Source: Halobaculum litoreum
GTDB lineage: Archaea; Halobacteriota; Halobacteria; Halobacteriales; Haloferacaceae
Direction of reading: 5' to 3'
Length of the DNA: 64,000 nt
Assembly: GCF_030127125.1 (NCBI RefSeq)
Contig: NZ_CP126156.1
Coordinates: 248,001-312,000, forward strand
Both the position numbers and the translations under genes were made by a program. Of this stretch, positions 45,236 to 54,633 are shown piece after piece; the stretch's first letter is position 1; the number at the start of each line of letters is the position of its first letter. The notes under the pieces were generated by a model. That model was not told where the DNA came from and did not search any database. It was given only the letters and a program-made list of their open reading frames with translations.

Positions 45236-47011
45236 TTAGTCGTTCCGAATGTCGCGACCCGGCGCGCGGTCGGCGTCGCGCCCGCCGTCGACCGGCGTCA
45301 CCCGCCGCACGCCGCGGACCACGAACCGGGCGCCGTCGGCCGCGGGGTCGACCTCGACCGTCCAGCCGTGTGCCTCGGCGACCGACCGGACGATGGCGAG
45401 GCCGATGCCGGTGCCGCCCCCGCCGGAGTTGCCCTCCTCGAAGGCGGTGTCGTGGAGGGCCGGCGGGAGGCCCGGCCCGTCGTCCCCCACGGCGAACCAG
45501 CCGTCGCCCGCCTCCACGGTGACGGTCACGTCGTCGCCGCCGTGTTCGACGGCGTTGCGGACGAGGTTCTCGAACAGCCTGTCGAGCCGGCCCGAGTCCG
45601 CGACGACGACCGTGTCCTCGGGCACTTCGACCGCGAGCGAGGCCGACGCGGTGTCGACGTGTCGCCACGCGCGTCGCGCGGTCTCCGCCAGCGGGACCGG
45701 CTCGGTGTCCGGGTCGTCCGTGCGAGCCAGCGTGAGCAGGTCGCCGACGATGGCGTCGAGCCGGTCGTGGGCCTCGGCGACCCGGTCGAAGTGGTCGTCG
45801 TTCCCGGTCTCGTGCGCGAGTTCGAGGTACCCCTCGGCGACGGCCAACGGGTTGCGGAGGTCGTGACTGACGACCCCCGCGAAGCGGTCGAGCTTCTCGT
45901 TGCGCCGGCGGAGCTCCGCCTCCCGGTCGCGCCGTTCCGTGACGTCGCGGAACAGGTACACCGCCGCGAGTTCGCTCCCGGCCGTGTCGGCCATCGAGGA
46001 CCGGTGCACGTCGTACGTGCGGCTCTCGCCGGTCGCGTCGAGCAGTTCGACGCTCCCGACGGCACCCTCCCTCCGGGCGCCGTCGGCGTCGCGACCATCG
46101 TCGCCGTCGGCGGACCCGCCGGTCGCCGTCGGGTCGTGCCGCGTCGCGAGGAACGCCGCCAGCGGGTCGGAGGCGAGTTCGTCGACGGGCTTGCCGACCG
46201 GGTCGGGACCGAGGTAGCGCCACATCGTGCGGTTGTAGTCGACCAGCGCGCCGTCGCGGTCCACGACGAGCACGCCGTCGTCGATGTGGTCGAGGACGAT
46301 GCCGCGGGCGACCGGCGCGGCGTCGAGCATCCGGTAGCGGTACACGCCCACGGCGACGAGCGCGCCGGCCGCGGGCACGGTGACGACCGTCGGGTCGAAC
46401 AGGAGCGTCGTCGGGACGGCGACCGCGGCCGCGTTCGACAGCCACGGCACCAGCGCGAAGGCGACGACGACCGCCGCCTGCCGCCGGAACAGGTGACGCG
46501 TTCGGATCGCTCGGCGGACGACCAACACCGTCCCGGCCCCGACGAGCAGGTACGCGTACCCGACGTGGGTCCAGTAGAGCGGCCCCCGAGCGAAGTCGCC
46601 GCGGGGGACGCCCGCCCGCACCACGTAGTCGCCGGCGCCGTAGAACAGTCCGTGGACGTGGGTCGTGGCGATGCCCGCGGCGACGACCGCGGCGACGGCC
46701 CCGAGTCCGACGACCGCCCGCCGCCCGGTTACGCGGTCCGCCTCGGCGTAGCCGGCCGTGAACAGGAAGAAGGTGGGCGCGATGACCGCGAACCCGACCT
46801 GTCTGGCCTGCCGCCAGAACAGTAGCTCGCCGACGCCGTCGGCCGTGAAGCCGCCGAGGGTCGCGAACGCGGTCCACGCGGCGGCGACCAGCAGCGCCGC
46901 CAGCGGCGCGGCGCCGCGCTGGTCGCGGTGGCGCCACGCGAGCGCCCCGGCCCACCCGGCCACGAGCCCGGCGGCCGCGACGAGGACGGCCACGTCCGCG
47001 CGAGGTATCAC
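45236..47011 (-). CDS. orphan sensor histidine kinase, 7TM plus PAS
   Basis: A 591-residue membrane kinase. Seven hydrophobic spans occupy residues 1-215 (histidine kinase N-terminal 7TM type), then a PAS domain (about 225-340), the HisKA H-box VVSHDLRNPLAVAEGY near 388 and a HATPase with NLVRNAVEHG, DDGPGLP and GTGIGLAI. No response regulator lies nearby. Start GTG 47011. A TATA-like TAATAAAAG at 47031-47039 is about 25 nt upstream. The signal is unknown. Gap to mvaD is 25 nt, so co-transcription with mvaD is possible. Confidence 0.9.
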   Translation of the reverse strand: MIPRADVAVLVAAAGLVAGWAGALAWRHRDQRGAAPLAALLVAAAWTAFATLGGFTADGVGELLFWRQARQVGFAVIAPTFFLFTAGYAEADRVTGRRAVVGLGAVAAVVAAGIATTHVHGLFYGAGDYVVRAGVPRGDFARGPLYWTHVGYAYLLVGAGTVLVVRRAIRTRHLFRRQAAVVVAFALVPWLSNAAAVAVPTTLLFDPTVVTVPAAGALVAVGVYRYRMLDAAPVARGIVLDHIDDGVLVVDRDGALVDYNRTMWRYLGPDPVGKPVDELASDPLAAFLATRHDPTATGGSADGDDGRDADGARREGAVGSVELLDATGESRTYDVHRSSMADTAGSELAAVYLFRDVTERRDREAELRRRNEKLDRFAGVVSHDLRNPLAVAEGYLELAHETGNDDHFDRVAEAHDRLDAIVGDLLTLARTDDPDTEPVPLAETARRAWRHVDTASASLAVEVPEDTVVVADSGRLDRLFENLVRNAVEHGGDDVTVTVEAGDGWFAVGDDGPGLPPALHDTAFEEGNSGGGGTGIGLAIVRSVAEAHGWTVEVDPAADGARFVVRGVRRVTPVDGGRDADRAPGRDIRND

Positions 47012-47057
47012 TGCCGAAGGGGGCCGGTGTCGTAATAAAAGAGTAACGCCCCGGGTC

Positions 47058-47912
47058 TCAGTACTCGTAGAACCCCCTCCCGGTCTTCTTGCCGAGGTCG
47101 CCGGCGGCGACCTTCCGCTTCAGGAGGTACGCGGGCTTGTAGCGGTCGCCCAGCTCCTCGTGGAGCGTCTCGCTGGCGTCGAGACAGATGTCGAGGCCGA
47201 TGTGGTCGGCGAGTTCGAGCGGGCCCATCGGGACGTTCGTCCCGAGTTTCATCCCCTTGTCCATGTCCTCCTTGGAGGCGACGCCCTCGTCGTACGCGCG
47301 GATCCCCTCGTTGATCCACGGCATCAGGACGCGGTTGGTGACGAACCCCGGCTTGTCGTCGCTCTCCCACGTCTCCTTGCCGAGGTCCTCGGCGAACGCG
47401 TGTGCGAAGTCGGTCGCCTCGGGGGCCGTCTTCTCGCCGGTGACGACCTCGACGCCCGTCATGATCGGGACGGGGTTCATGAAGTGGAGGCCGACGACGA
47501 GCTCCTCGCGGTCGGTCGCCGACGCGATGGTCGTGATCGACAGCGTCGAGGTGTTCGTCGCGAGCACCACGTCGTCGTCGGTCACGTCCTCGAGGTCCGC
47601 GAAGACATCCCGTTTCACCTCCATGTCCTCCAGCGCCGCCTCGACGACGAGGTCGGCGTCCGCCAGGTCCGCGAGGTCGGTGGTGCCGGCGATCCGGTCG
47701 CGGATCGCCCCGGGGTCCTCGTCGAGCGCGCCCTTGTCGGCGAGGCGCGACAGCGACGACTCGATCGCGTCGAAGCCGTTCTCGACGAACTCGGGCTCGA
47801 TGTCGCGCATCACCACGTCGTAGCCGGCGGTCGCGGCGACCTGTGCGATGCCGTTGCCCATCGTGCCCGCGCCGACGACGCCGACCGTCGCGATCTCGGA
47901 GAGGTCTCGCAT
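47058..47912 (-). CDS. 3-hydroxyacyl-CoA dehydrogenase
   Basis: A 284-residue NAD-dependent dehydrogenase of beta-oxidation and related pathways. The Rossmann motif VGVVGAGTMGNGIA opens the protein, the active-site region HFMNPVPIMTGVEVV lies near residue 140, and the C-terminal helical dimer domain ends in RGFYEY. Start ATG 47912 is chosen over a longer reading. A role in 3-hydroxybutyryl-CoA or longer-chain metabolism cannot be separated from sequence alone. Confidence 0.93.
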   Translation of the reverse strand: MRDLSEIATVGVVGAGTMGNGIAQVAATAGYDVVMRDIEPEFVENGFDAIESSLSRLADKGALDEDPGAIRDRIAGTTDLADLADADLVVEAALEDMEVKRDVFADLEDVTDDDVVLATNTSTLSITTIASATDREELVVGLHFMNPVPIMTGVEVVTGEKTAPEATDFAHAFAEDLGKETWESDDKPGFVTNRVLMPWINEGIRAYDEGVASKEDMDKGMKLGTNVPMGPLELADHIGLDICLDASETLHEELGDRYKPAYLLKRKVAAGDLGKKTGRGFYEY

Positions 47913-48086
47913 GGGGAGGGCTCCCCCGGCGGCCACCGTAAGCGTAGCGGAGCGTCCCCCCGGTCGCCCCGTCGCGGAAGCCGTCGATGCGACTCACGTG
48001 ACGCGTCTGACGAATTATCCGAGGCCGTCGATCGGCGCAGAAAGATTAAAGCGTTCGGCTCCGAGGGACCCAACAGGTGACTAGGT

Positions 48087-48734
48087 GTGGGGGATGACGT
48101 ACGGGAGTTGAAGTACGTGGGACCGGCGACGGCGGCGGTGCTCGCGGACGCGTCGTTCGGGGCCGACGACGTCCGCGCCAAGCGCGTCTCGTTCCGGATG
48201 CTGCTCGACGCGGGCGTCAACCCCGGCGTCGCCGCCCGGATCCGTCGCGAGCACTCGCTGGCGTGGTCGTTCGAGTCCGAGGGCGAGGACCTCCGCCGTC
48301 GCTCCTCGCAGATCCGCGGCCTCGGCGACGACGAGCGCGCGTGGGTCGCGGCGTCGTCGGGCGACTGGCAGGCCGGCGACGCCCCCGACGCCGACGACGC
48401 CGGGGCGTCGGCCCCCACGGACGCCGACGGGGACGCCGACGCCGAACGGGCGTGGGTGGCCGCCGCGGGGGACGGGGGCGGGGACTCGGCGAAGGCCGAC
48501 GGCTCCGGCGACCCGGTCGCCGCGGAGTCGGCGTGGCGCGAACGGTCGCGACCGACGCCCGTCGGCGACGTGGACGGGGTGACGCCGGCTGACGCCGCCG
48601 ACCTCGCGGAGGCGGGCATCACCTCCGCCCGCGCGCTGGCGATCGCCGACCCGGAGGAGGTGGCCGCGGCGCTGGAACGCGACCCCGAGCGCGTCGCCGA
48701 CCTCCGCGACGCCGCCGCCGAGTACCTCGACTGA
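48087..48734 (+). CDS. helix-hairpin-helix type haloarchaeal protein
   Basis: A 215-residue acidic protein with two helix-hairpin-helix-like segments, the first (VRELKYVGPATAAVLADASF) at the N-terminus and the other (GVTPADAADLAEAGITSARAL) near residue 155, joined by a disordered Asp/Ala/Gly linker. These motifs suggest non-specific DNA binding. The start is GTG 48087 and a TATA-like GATTAAAGC lies about 40 nt upstream. It matches Halobacteria-specific proteins of unknown role. Confidence 0.7.
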   Translation: MGDDVRELKYVGPATAAVLADASFGADDVRAKRVSFRMLLDAGVNPGVAARIRREHSLAWSFESEGEDLRRRSSQIRGLGDDERAWVAASSGDWQAGDAPDADDAGASAPTDADGDADAERAWVAAAGDGGGDSAKADGSGDPVAAESAWRERSRPTPVGDVDGVTPADAADLAEAGITSARALAIADPEEVAAALERDPERVADLRDAAAEYLD

Positions 48735-48802
48735 CGGACGCCGCTACTCGGGTCCGAGTGATACCCTCGACCGAGTAAACATCAGTTCGAATACACCACT
48801 CG

Positions 48803-48809
48803 ATTTATG
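48803..48809 (+). promoter_or_regulatory. TATA element of fba
   Basis: ATTTATG with centre about 30 nt before the fba ATG (48836), in a short AT-rich patch. It is consistent with a leaderless transcript. Confidence 0.5.
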
Positions 48810-48835
48810 CGTCCCGACGTTGCCTGGACGTACGT

Positions 48836-49648
48836 ATGATTCCCGACGCGGACGCGGCGATCTCCCGGGACGGTAAGTCGCTCATCCTGGCGTACGACCA
48901 CGGCATCGAACACGGACCGGTCGACTTCAAGCCGAACCCCGAGACGGCCGACCCCGAGCGCGTGTTCGACCTGGCCGCCCACGACGCGGTCACCGCGTTC
49001 GCGGTCGGGAAGGGCGTCGCCGAGGCGTACTACCCGAGCTACGCCGACGACGTGGCGCTGCTCGCGAAGCTCAACGGCACGTCGAACCTCTGGATGGGCG
49101 AGCCGAACTCGGCGGTGAACTGGTCGGTCGACTACGCCGCCGAGATGGGTGCGTCCGCCATCGGGTTCACCCTGTACGGGGGCTCGAACCACGAGGTCGA
49201 GATGGCCGAGGAGTTCCGCGAGGCGCAGGAGGCCGCCCGCGACCACGGGCTGGGCGTCGTCATGTGGTCGTACCCGCGCGGGCAGGGCCTGAGCAACGAC
49301 ACGGCCCCGGACACCATCGCGTACGCCGCGCGGCTCGGACTGGAGCTGGGCGCGGACGTCGCGAAGGTGAAGTACCCCGGCTCGACGGCGGCGATGGAGA
49401 AGGCCGTCCGCATGGCGGGCCCGACGAAGGTCGTGATGTCCGGCGGGACGATGACGAACGACCGGGCGTTCCTCGAGTCGGTCGCCGGGGCGCTGGAGGG
49501 CGGCGCGAAGGGGCTCGCGGTCGGCCGCAACGTGTTCCAGCGCGAGAACCCCGTCGAGATCCTCGACGCGCTCGAGGCGCTCGTCTTCGAGGGCGCCGGC
49601 GTCGAGGAGGCGCTCGAACACACCTCCGCGGTGGCCGCGGACGACTGA
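48836..49648 (+). CDS. fba: class I fructose-bisphosphate aldolase (DhnA type)
   Basis: A 270-residue Schiff-base aldolase of the archaeal DhnA/LacD group, splitting or joining fructose-1,6-bisphosphate. LILAYDHGIEHGP opens the active site, the Schiff-base lysine is in ADVAKVKYPGS, and the phosphate loop is VVMSGGTMTN. Related enzymes make 2-amino-3,7-dideoxyheptulosonate for aromatic amino acids, but the adjacent fbp makes a gluconeogenic role more likely. It is coupled to fbp by a one-base TGATG overlap. Confidence 0.9.
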   Translation: MIPDADAAISRDGKSLILAYDHGIEHGPVDFKPNPETADPERVFDLAAHDAVTAFAVGKGVAEAYYPSYADDVALLAKLNGTSNLWMGEPNSAVNWSVDYAAEMGASAIGFTLYGGSNHEVEMAEEFREAQEAARDHGLGVVMWSYPRGQGLSNDTAPDTIAYAARLGLELGADVAKVKYPGSTAAMEKAVRMAGPTKVVMSGGTMTNDRAFLESVAGALEGGAKGLAVGRNVFQRENPVEILDALEALVFEGAGVEEALEHTSAVAADD

Positions 49649-50520
49649 TGGCGGGTCGGGACCCCGAGGCGGTCGCCGAGTCGGCGCTGGACGCGGTCGC
49701 GGCCGTCGCCCCCGAGGTCCGCGACGGCCTCCCGGGGCGCCGGCGCTACCTCGACGGCGAGAACCCCTCGGGCGAGCGGGTGCTCGCGGCCGACGTGTTC
49801 GCCGACGAGCTGCTGGAGTCGGCGCTGGGCGACGCCGACGGCGTCGGCACGTACGCCAGCGAGGAACGCGCGGCGCCCGTCGACGTCGGCGACGGCGCGG
49901 TCTCGGTCGCGGTCGACCCCCTCGACGGCTCGTCGAACCTCCGGTCGAACAACCCGATGGGCACCGTCGTCGCCGTGTACGACGGGCCGCTCCCAGCCTC
50001 CGGCCGCGACCTCGTCGCGGCGGGGTTCGTCCTGTACGGCCCGGTGACGACGATGGTCGCGGGCGTCGGTCCGCCGGGCGAGGCCGCCGTCGACGAGTTC
50101 CTCGTCGGCGACGGGGGCGACCGCGAGGAGCTCGGCGCGCTCCACCTCCCCGACGAGCCGACGGTGTACGGCTTCGGCGGCCGGGTCCCCGACTGGCCCG
50201 CCGACTTCGCGGCCTACGTCGACGAGGTGGAAGACGAACTGAAGCTCCGGTACGGCGGGGCGATGATCGCCGACGTGAGCCAGGTGCTCGCCTACGGCGG
50301 CGTGTTCGGCTACCCCGCTCTGGAGTCGGCGCCGGACGGGAAGCTCCGCCTCCAGTTCGAGGGGAACCCCGTCGCGTACCTCGTCGAGTGTGCCGGCGGT
50401 CGGTCCTCGACGGGCGACGGCTCCATCCTCGACGTCGAGGCGACCGGGCTCCACCAGCGCGTCCCGGTCCACGTCGGCAACGCCGCGCTCGTCGAGCGGC
50501 TCGAGGCGGCGCTGGCGTGA
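49648..50520 (+). CDS. fbp: class I fructose-1,6-bisphosphatase
   Basis: A 290-residue enzyme making fructose-6-phosphate in gluconeogenesis. The metal motif DPLDGSSNL lies near residues 91-99, and GGAMIADVSQVLAYGGVFGYP and LQFEGNPVAYLVECAGG are the expected C-terminal sites. ATG 49648 overlaps the fba stop, so aldolase and phosphatase are made together, a compact gluconeogenesis operon fed by glycerol-derived triose phosphate. Confidence 0.95.
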   Translation: MAGRDPEAVAESALDAVAAVAPEVRDGLPGRRRYLDGENPSGERVLAADVFADELLESALGDADGVGTYASEERAAPVDVGDGAVSVAVDPLDGSSNLRSNNPMGTVVAVYDGPLPASGRDLVAAGFVLYGPVTTMVAGVGPPGEAAVDEFLVGDGGDREELGALHLPDEPTVYGFGGRVPDWPADFAAYVDEVEDELKLRYGGAMIADVSQVLAYGGVFGYPALESAPDGKLRLQFEGNPVAYLVECAGGRSSTGDGSILDVEATGLHQRVPVHVGNAALVERLEAALA

Positions 50521-50600
50521 GCCGCGTCGGGCGCGCCGTCCGGTATCCGCGCTGAGAACTGGAGCGACAGCTATCTACGTGCCGTTCCGAACCACCCGGC

Positions 50601-52259
50601 GTGACAGCCGTCGCCGTCGCGCTCCCGGTGCTCTCGTTGCTCGCGGCGGCGGTGTCCGCCGGCATCGCGCTCGTCGCCTACCGACGGCGCACTCGGCCGG
50701 GCGCCCTCGCGCTCGCGGTGTTGACGCTCAGCTCGGCCGTGTGGACGGCGTCGTCCGCGGTCGCGCTCGGCACGTTCGACCCGGGCACACGGCAGGCGAT
50801 GGAGACGCTGGTGTACCTCGGGCGCGGGACGCTGCCGGTCGCGTGGCTCGTCTTCGCCGTCTCGTACGCCGGGCTCTCCGACCGCTTCTCGCCGGCCCAC
50901 CTCGTCGCCGTCTCGGTCGTCCCGGCGACGGCGTTCCTGCTCACGGCCACCGCCCCGCTGCACGACCTCCTGTGGACCGACTACCGGGTCGTCGGCTCGG
51001 CCGTCGCCGGCGTCCGGTTCGACCCGGGCCCGCTGTTCTACCTGCACGTCGGCTACTCGTACGCGCTCATCGGCCTCGGGACGCTGGTCCTCGGGTGGGC
51101 GCTCGCCGGCGACGACAGACTCCGCTCGATGGAGGGAGTGGCCGTCGCCCTCGGCTCCGGGCTGGCGTTCGTGGCCAGCCTCTCGTGGCTGTTCGGCGTG
51201 GTCCCGGTGCCCGGCGTCGACCCGACGCCGATGGTGTTGTCGGTGTCGTGTGTGCTGTTCGCCGTCGTGGTGTTCCGGCGGGACCTGATCGGCCGCTCGC
51301 CGGCGCCGCGCGTCCTCGGGCGGCGCGTGGCCCTCGAAGGGTTCAGCGACGCCGTCCTCATCACCGACGCCGAGGGACGGGTGGTCGACGCCAACGCCTC
51401 CGCCCGCGAGCGCCTCCCGACGGAGCCGGTCGGCGAACCGGTCGCGGGCCTGCTCGACGCCGCGACGGCGCCCGCGGCCGGCCGCCACGACCTCCGCGTC
51501 CCGACGGTCGACGGCCCGAAGCCGTTCTCGGTGTCGGTGTCGCCCGTGCGCAACCGCTTCGGGCGGTCGATCGGCTCAACGTGCGTCCTGCGGGACGTGA
51601 GCGGTCGCGAGCGCCGCGAACAGCGCCTCGCCGTGTTGAGTCGCGTCCTCCGGCACAACCTCCGCAACGACGTGAACGTGATCCGCGGCCACGCCGCGAC
51701 CGCCGACGGGGCCACGGCCGACGACGACCGCGCGATCGCCGCGATGGAGCGCTCCGCCGACCGCCTCGCCGGGCTCAGCAGGAAGGCCGGCACCGTCGAG
51801 CGGGTCGTCGCGGCGGAGTCGGAGCCGGTCGGCGAGGTCGACGTCGGGGCGGTGTTCGGCGACGCCGTCGACCGCGTCGCCGCGTCGTACCCGGCGGTGC
51901 GGTTCGAGTCCACGGTCGAGGCGGACCGCCCGGTCCGTGCCGACCGTGAGGTGCTGTACGCCGTCGCCGAGAACCTCGTCGAGAACGCCGCGAAGCACGG
52001 CGACGGCACCGTGCGCGTGGCGACGAGCGTCGCCGCCGACGGCGCCCACGTCGAGGTCGTCGTCGTCGACGACGGCCCCGGCCTCCCGGACCAGGAGCGC
52101 GAGACGCTGTTGGCCGACACCGAACGGCCGCTCCAACACTCCTCGGGGCTGGGGCTGTGGGTCGTCCGCTGGGGCGTCGGCGTCGTCGGCGGCCGCCTCG
52201 ACGTCTCGTCGGCCGACCCCACCGGCACCCGGATCGCGGTCGAGCTTCCGGCGGCGTGA
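50601..52259 (+). CDS. orphan sensor histidine kinase, 7TM plus PAS
   Basis: A 552-residue kinase with seven N-terminal spans (residues 1-220), a PAS-like domain near 245-320 (EGFSDAVLITDAEGRVVDAN), an H-box RVLRHNLRNDVNVIRGH and a HATPase with NLVENAAKHGDG, DDGPGLP and GLGLWVVRW. It shares its domain layout with the 45236-47011 kinase but is a separate paralogue. No response regulator follows. The start is GTG 50601. Confidence 0.9.
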   Translation: MTAVAVALPVLSLLAAAVSAGIALVAYRRRTRPGALALAVLTLSSAVWTASSAVALGTFDPGTRQAMETLVYLGRGTLPVAWLVFAVSYAGLSDRFSPAHLVAVSVVPATAFLLTATAPLHDLLWTDYRVVGSAVAGVRFDPGPLFYLHVGYSYALIGLGTLVLGWALAGDDRLRSMEGVAVALGSGLAFVASLSWLFGVVPVPGVDPTPMVLSVSCVLFAVVVFRRDLIGRSPAPRVLGRRVALEGFSDAVLITDAEGRVVDANASARERLPTEPVGEPVAGLLDAATAPAAGRHDLRVPTVDGPKPFSVSVSPVRNRFGRSIGSTCVLRDVSGRERREQRLAVLSRVLRHNLRNDVNVIRGHAATADGATADDDRAIAAMERSADRLAGLSRKAGTVERVVAAESEPVGEVDVGAVFGDAVDRVAASYPAVRFESTVEADRPVRADREVLYAVAENLVENAAKHGDGTVRVATSVAADGAHVEVVVVDDGPGLPDQERETLLADTERPLQHSSGLGLWVVRWGVGVVGGRLDVSSADPTGTRIAVELPAA

Positions 52260-52307
52260 CCTCCCGGAACCGACAGACACACGACTCGCCGGTCGCGAGT
52301 ACGGGCG

Positions 52308-52535
52308 ATGAGAGACCGCTACAAGGCGCTCATGCTGCGGAGTTTCAAGGACGCCATGGACGTCGTCGACGAGTACAACACGTGGTCCGCGGAGGCGTTC
52401 GACGAGTCGTCGCCGGTGCCGCCGCAGGCGGTGCCGAAGGTCGCGATGATGCTGTACCAGAGCCGCGTGATGGACGGGTGGGGCGGCGAGGGCGGGTTCG
52501 ACGTGCCCGAGTTCGACGACAAGATGTTCGACTGA
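52308..52535 (+). CDS. DUF5827 family protein
   Basis: A 75-residue Halobacteria-specific protein beginning MRDRYKALMLRSFKDAMDV with conserved AVPKVAMMLYQSRVMDGWGG. The fold is probably helical, with an acidic C-terminus. Its role is unknown. It follows the histidine kinase by 48 nt and may be co-transcribed with it. Confidence 0.75.
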   Translation: MRDRYKALMLRSFKDAMDVVDEYNTWSAEAFDESSPVPPQAVPKVAMMLYQSRVMDGWGGEGGFDVPEFDDKMFD

Positions 52536-52624
52536 CGCCGCCGACCGGGCGACCCGCCCGAGGGGGTGCCCCGTCACGGAGCGGAGGGGGGAAGCGACGG
52601 GCGACGCGCGACCGCCGACGGCCC

Positions 52625-54508
52625 TCAGTCGTCGCCGGCGACGACGTCCGCCTCGACGGTTCCGACCCGCCGGTCGAGGAAGTCGTCGAGCAGTTCCAGG
52701 CTCCGGATCTTGTCGTCGATGTCCGAGGAGCCGTGGCCCTCCTCGCCCAGTTCCTCGTACTCGTAGTCGGTGCCGGCCTCGAAGCCGGCTTCGTCGAGCG
52801 CGTCGCGGAGGATCCGCGCCTGCGACACCGGCACCCGCCGGTCGTTGACGCCGTGGACGATGAGCAGCGGCGCGTCGACGTTCTCGACGTGGGTGACCGG
52901 CGAGCGCTCCTCGTACAGGGCGGCGTTGTCGTCGGGTTCGCCGAGGTACTTCACCATCAGCTCCGACCGGAAGTGCGGCATCGTGTTCTCGGCCATGTCG
53001 AACAGGTCCGAGAGGCCGACCCACGTGACGCCCGCCGCGTACAGGTCGGGGAACTGGACCAACTGCCAGTTCGCCGAGTAGCCGCCGTAGGAGCCGCCGT
53101 ACACGACGACGCGGTCCTCGTCGAGCCAGTCGTACGTCGAGAGGACGTGCTCGGCCGCGGTCGCCACGTCGCCCTGCTCGGCGCCGCCCCAGTCGTCGTA
53201 CAGTTCCTCGACGAACTCGCGGCCGCGGCCGGTCGACCCGCGGTAGTTCACCTGCAGCACGGAGAACCCACGGGAGAGGAGGAACTGCGTGCGATAGCTG
53301 AACGAGAGGCGGTCGTGGTGGCGCGGGCCGCCGTGGGGGTTGACGACGAGCGGCGACGGACGCTCCCCCGAGTCGTAGAAGACGGCGCCGATCTCCAGTT
53401 CCTCGTAGGGGTCGTGCTCGACCGCCCGCTGGGGCGTCTCGGGGACGCCGTCGGACTCGACGGTGAAGTACTCGGCGTCGACGAAGTCGTCGGGCGAGAA
53501 GGGGCCGTACTCGGCTTCCAGCACCGTCTCGTACTCGTCGGTGTCGAGGTCGTACGCGAGCAGCTCCGGCCGCGCCGTCGGCGTCGTGTGCTGGACGAGC
53601 ACGCGACCGTCGGCCAGCGGCGTGTCGTCGGTCAGCGACGCGACGCCGCTGGGGAGGTCGAGTTCCCGGCCCTCGCCCGTCTCCGCGTCGTAGACGACGG
53701 CGACGTCCTCGGCGTCGCGCTGTCGGGTGGCGAGGAAGCGGTCGCCGTCGGGGAGGAAGAAGGCCGGCTCCTCCTCGTAGGCGCCGTCGCCGAACCACGT
53801 CACCGAGGCCGTGTCGAAGTCGTACACGCCGCAGCGACCCTTGTCGGCGGAGTTGTCCCCCACCAACAGCGCGTCGCCGTCGGGGTGCCAGTCGGCGGGG
53901 GCCGACTCCGCACCCGTCTCGCCGATCTCGAGGTTCCGGGCGTTCGACCCGTCGATATCCGCGACGAACACGTCGGCGTTGTCGTAGTCGTCGGACTCGT
54001 TCGTCATGAACGCGAAGCGCTCGCCGTCGGGCGACAGCTCCGCCGTCCACACCGCCCGGTCGTAGTCGGTGAGCTTCGTCGTCTCGCCCGACGGGAGGTC
54101 GTGGCGGTAGACGTTCATCTGCCCGTCGGCGTTCGAGCCGACGAGCAACGTCTCGCCGTCGTCGCCGACGGCCTGCAGGGTGACCTGCCCGTCCATCTCG
54201 ACGACCGGTTCGGCGTTCCCGTCGCGGTCGATGGCGTGGACGTCGTTCTGTTCGTTGCCGGCCTCGTCGAGGTGGAAGAACACGCGGTCGCCGGCGGCGT
54301 CCCACGCGAAGCCGTGGCGGGCGTCCTTGGGCACCTGCCCGTCGGACCACTGGCTCAGGTCCCCGGTCGCGGGGTCGAGGAGGTACAGTTCGTTGCGGCC
54401 GTCGACGTCGTAGTACAGCGCCACCTCGTCGCCGTCGGGCGTCGGCGCGGGGTGGGCCATCGTCGGCAACTCGGCGAGGGCTCGGAGGGTGTCGTCGGTG
54501 TCGCTCAC
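52625..54508 (-). CDS. S9 family prolyl oligopeptidase-like peptidase
   Basis: A serine peptidase of about 627 residues with an N-terminal beta-propeller (about residues 1-360) and a C-terminal alpha/beta hydrolase domain. The triad comprises Ser in YGGSYGGYSANW, Asp in VHGVNDRRVP and His in EEGHGSS. The propeller filters short peptides, so it acts as a cytoplasmic oligopeptidase. Start GTG 54508 gives MSDTDDTLRALAEL; a GTG 24 nt upstream is the alternative. Confidence 0.9.
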   Translation of the reverse strand: MSDTDDTLRALAELPTMAHPAPTPDGDEVALYYDVDGRNELYLLDPATGDLSQWSDGQVPKDARHGFAWDAAGDRVFFHLDEAGNEQNDVHAIDRDGNAEPVVEMDGQVTLQAVGDDGETLLVGSNADGQMNVYRHDLPSGETTKLTDYDRAVWTAELSPDGERFAFMTNESDDYDNADVFVADIDGSNARNLEIGETGAESAPADWHPDGDALLVGDNSADKGRCGVYDFDTASVTWFGDGAYEEEPAFFLPDGDRFLATRQRDAEDVAVVYDAETGEGRELDLPSGVASLTDDTPLADGRVLVQHTTPTARPELLAYDLDTDEYETVLEAEYGPFSPDDFVDAEYFTVESDGVPETPQRAVEHDPYEELEIGAVFYDSGERPSPLVVNPHGGPRHHDRLSFSYRTQFLLSRGFSVLQVNYRGSTGRGREFVEELYDDWGGAEQGDVATAAEHVLSTYDWLDEDRVVVYGGSYGGYSANWQLVQFPDLYAAGVTWVGLSDLFDMAENTMPHFRSELMVKYLGEPDDNAALYEERSPVTHVENVDAPLLIVHGVNDRRVPVSQARILRDALDEAGFEAGTDYEYEELGEEGHGSSDIDDKIRSLELLDDFLDRRVGTVEADVVAGDD

Positions 54509-54633
54509 GGCAGTAGGTGCGCTCGAAGGCACTTCAACGTGTTCGCAGCGCCGTTCGGGGGCCGTGCGCCGGTCCGCGCCGCGGGCCGGCGCCCATGGAA
54601 AACCCTTTCCGCAATTCTTGCGGAGGGTGGGCT

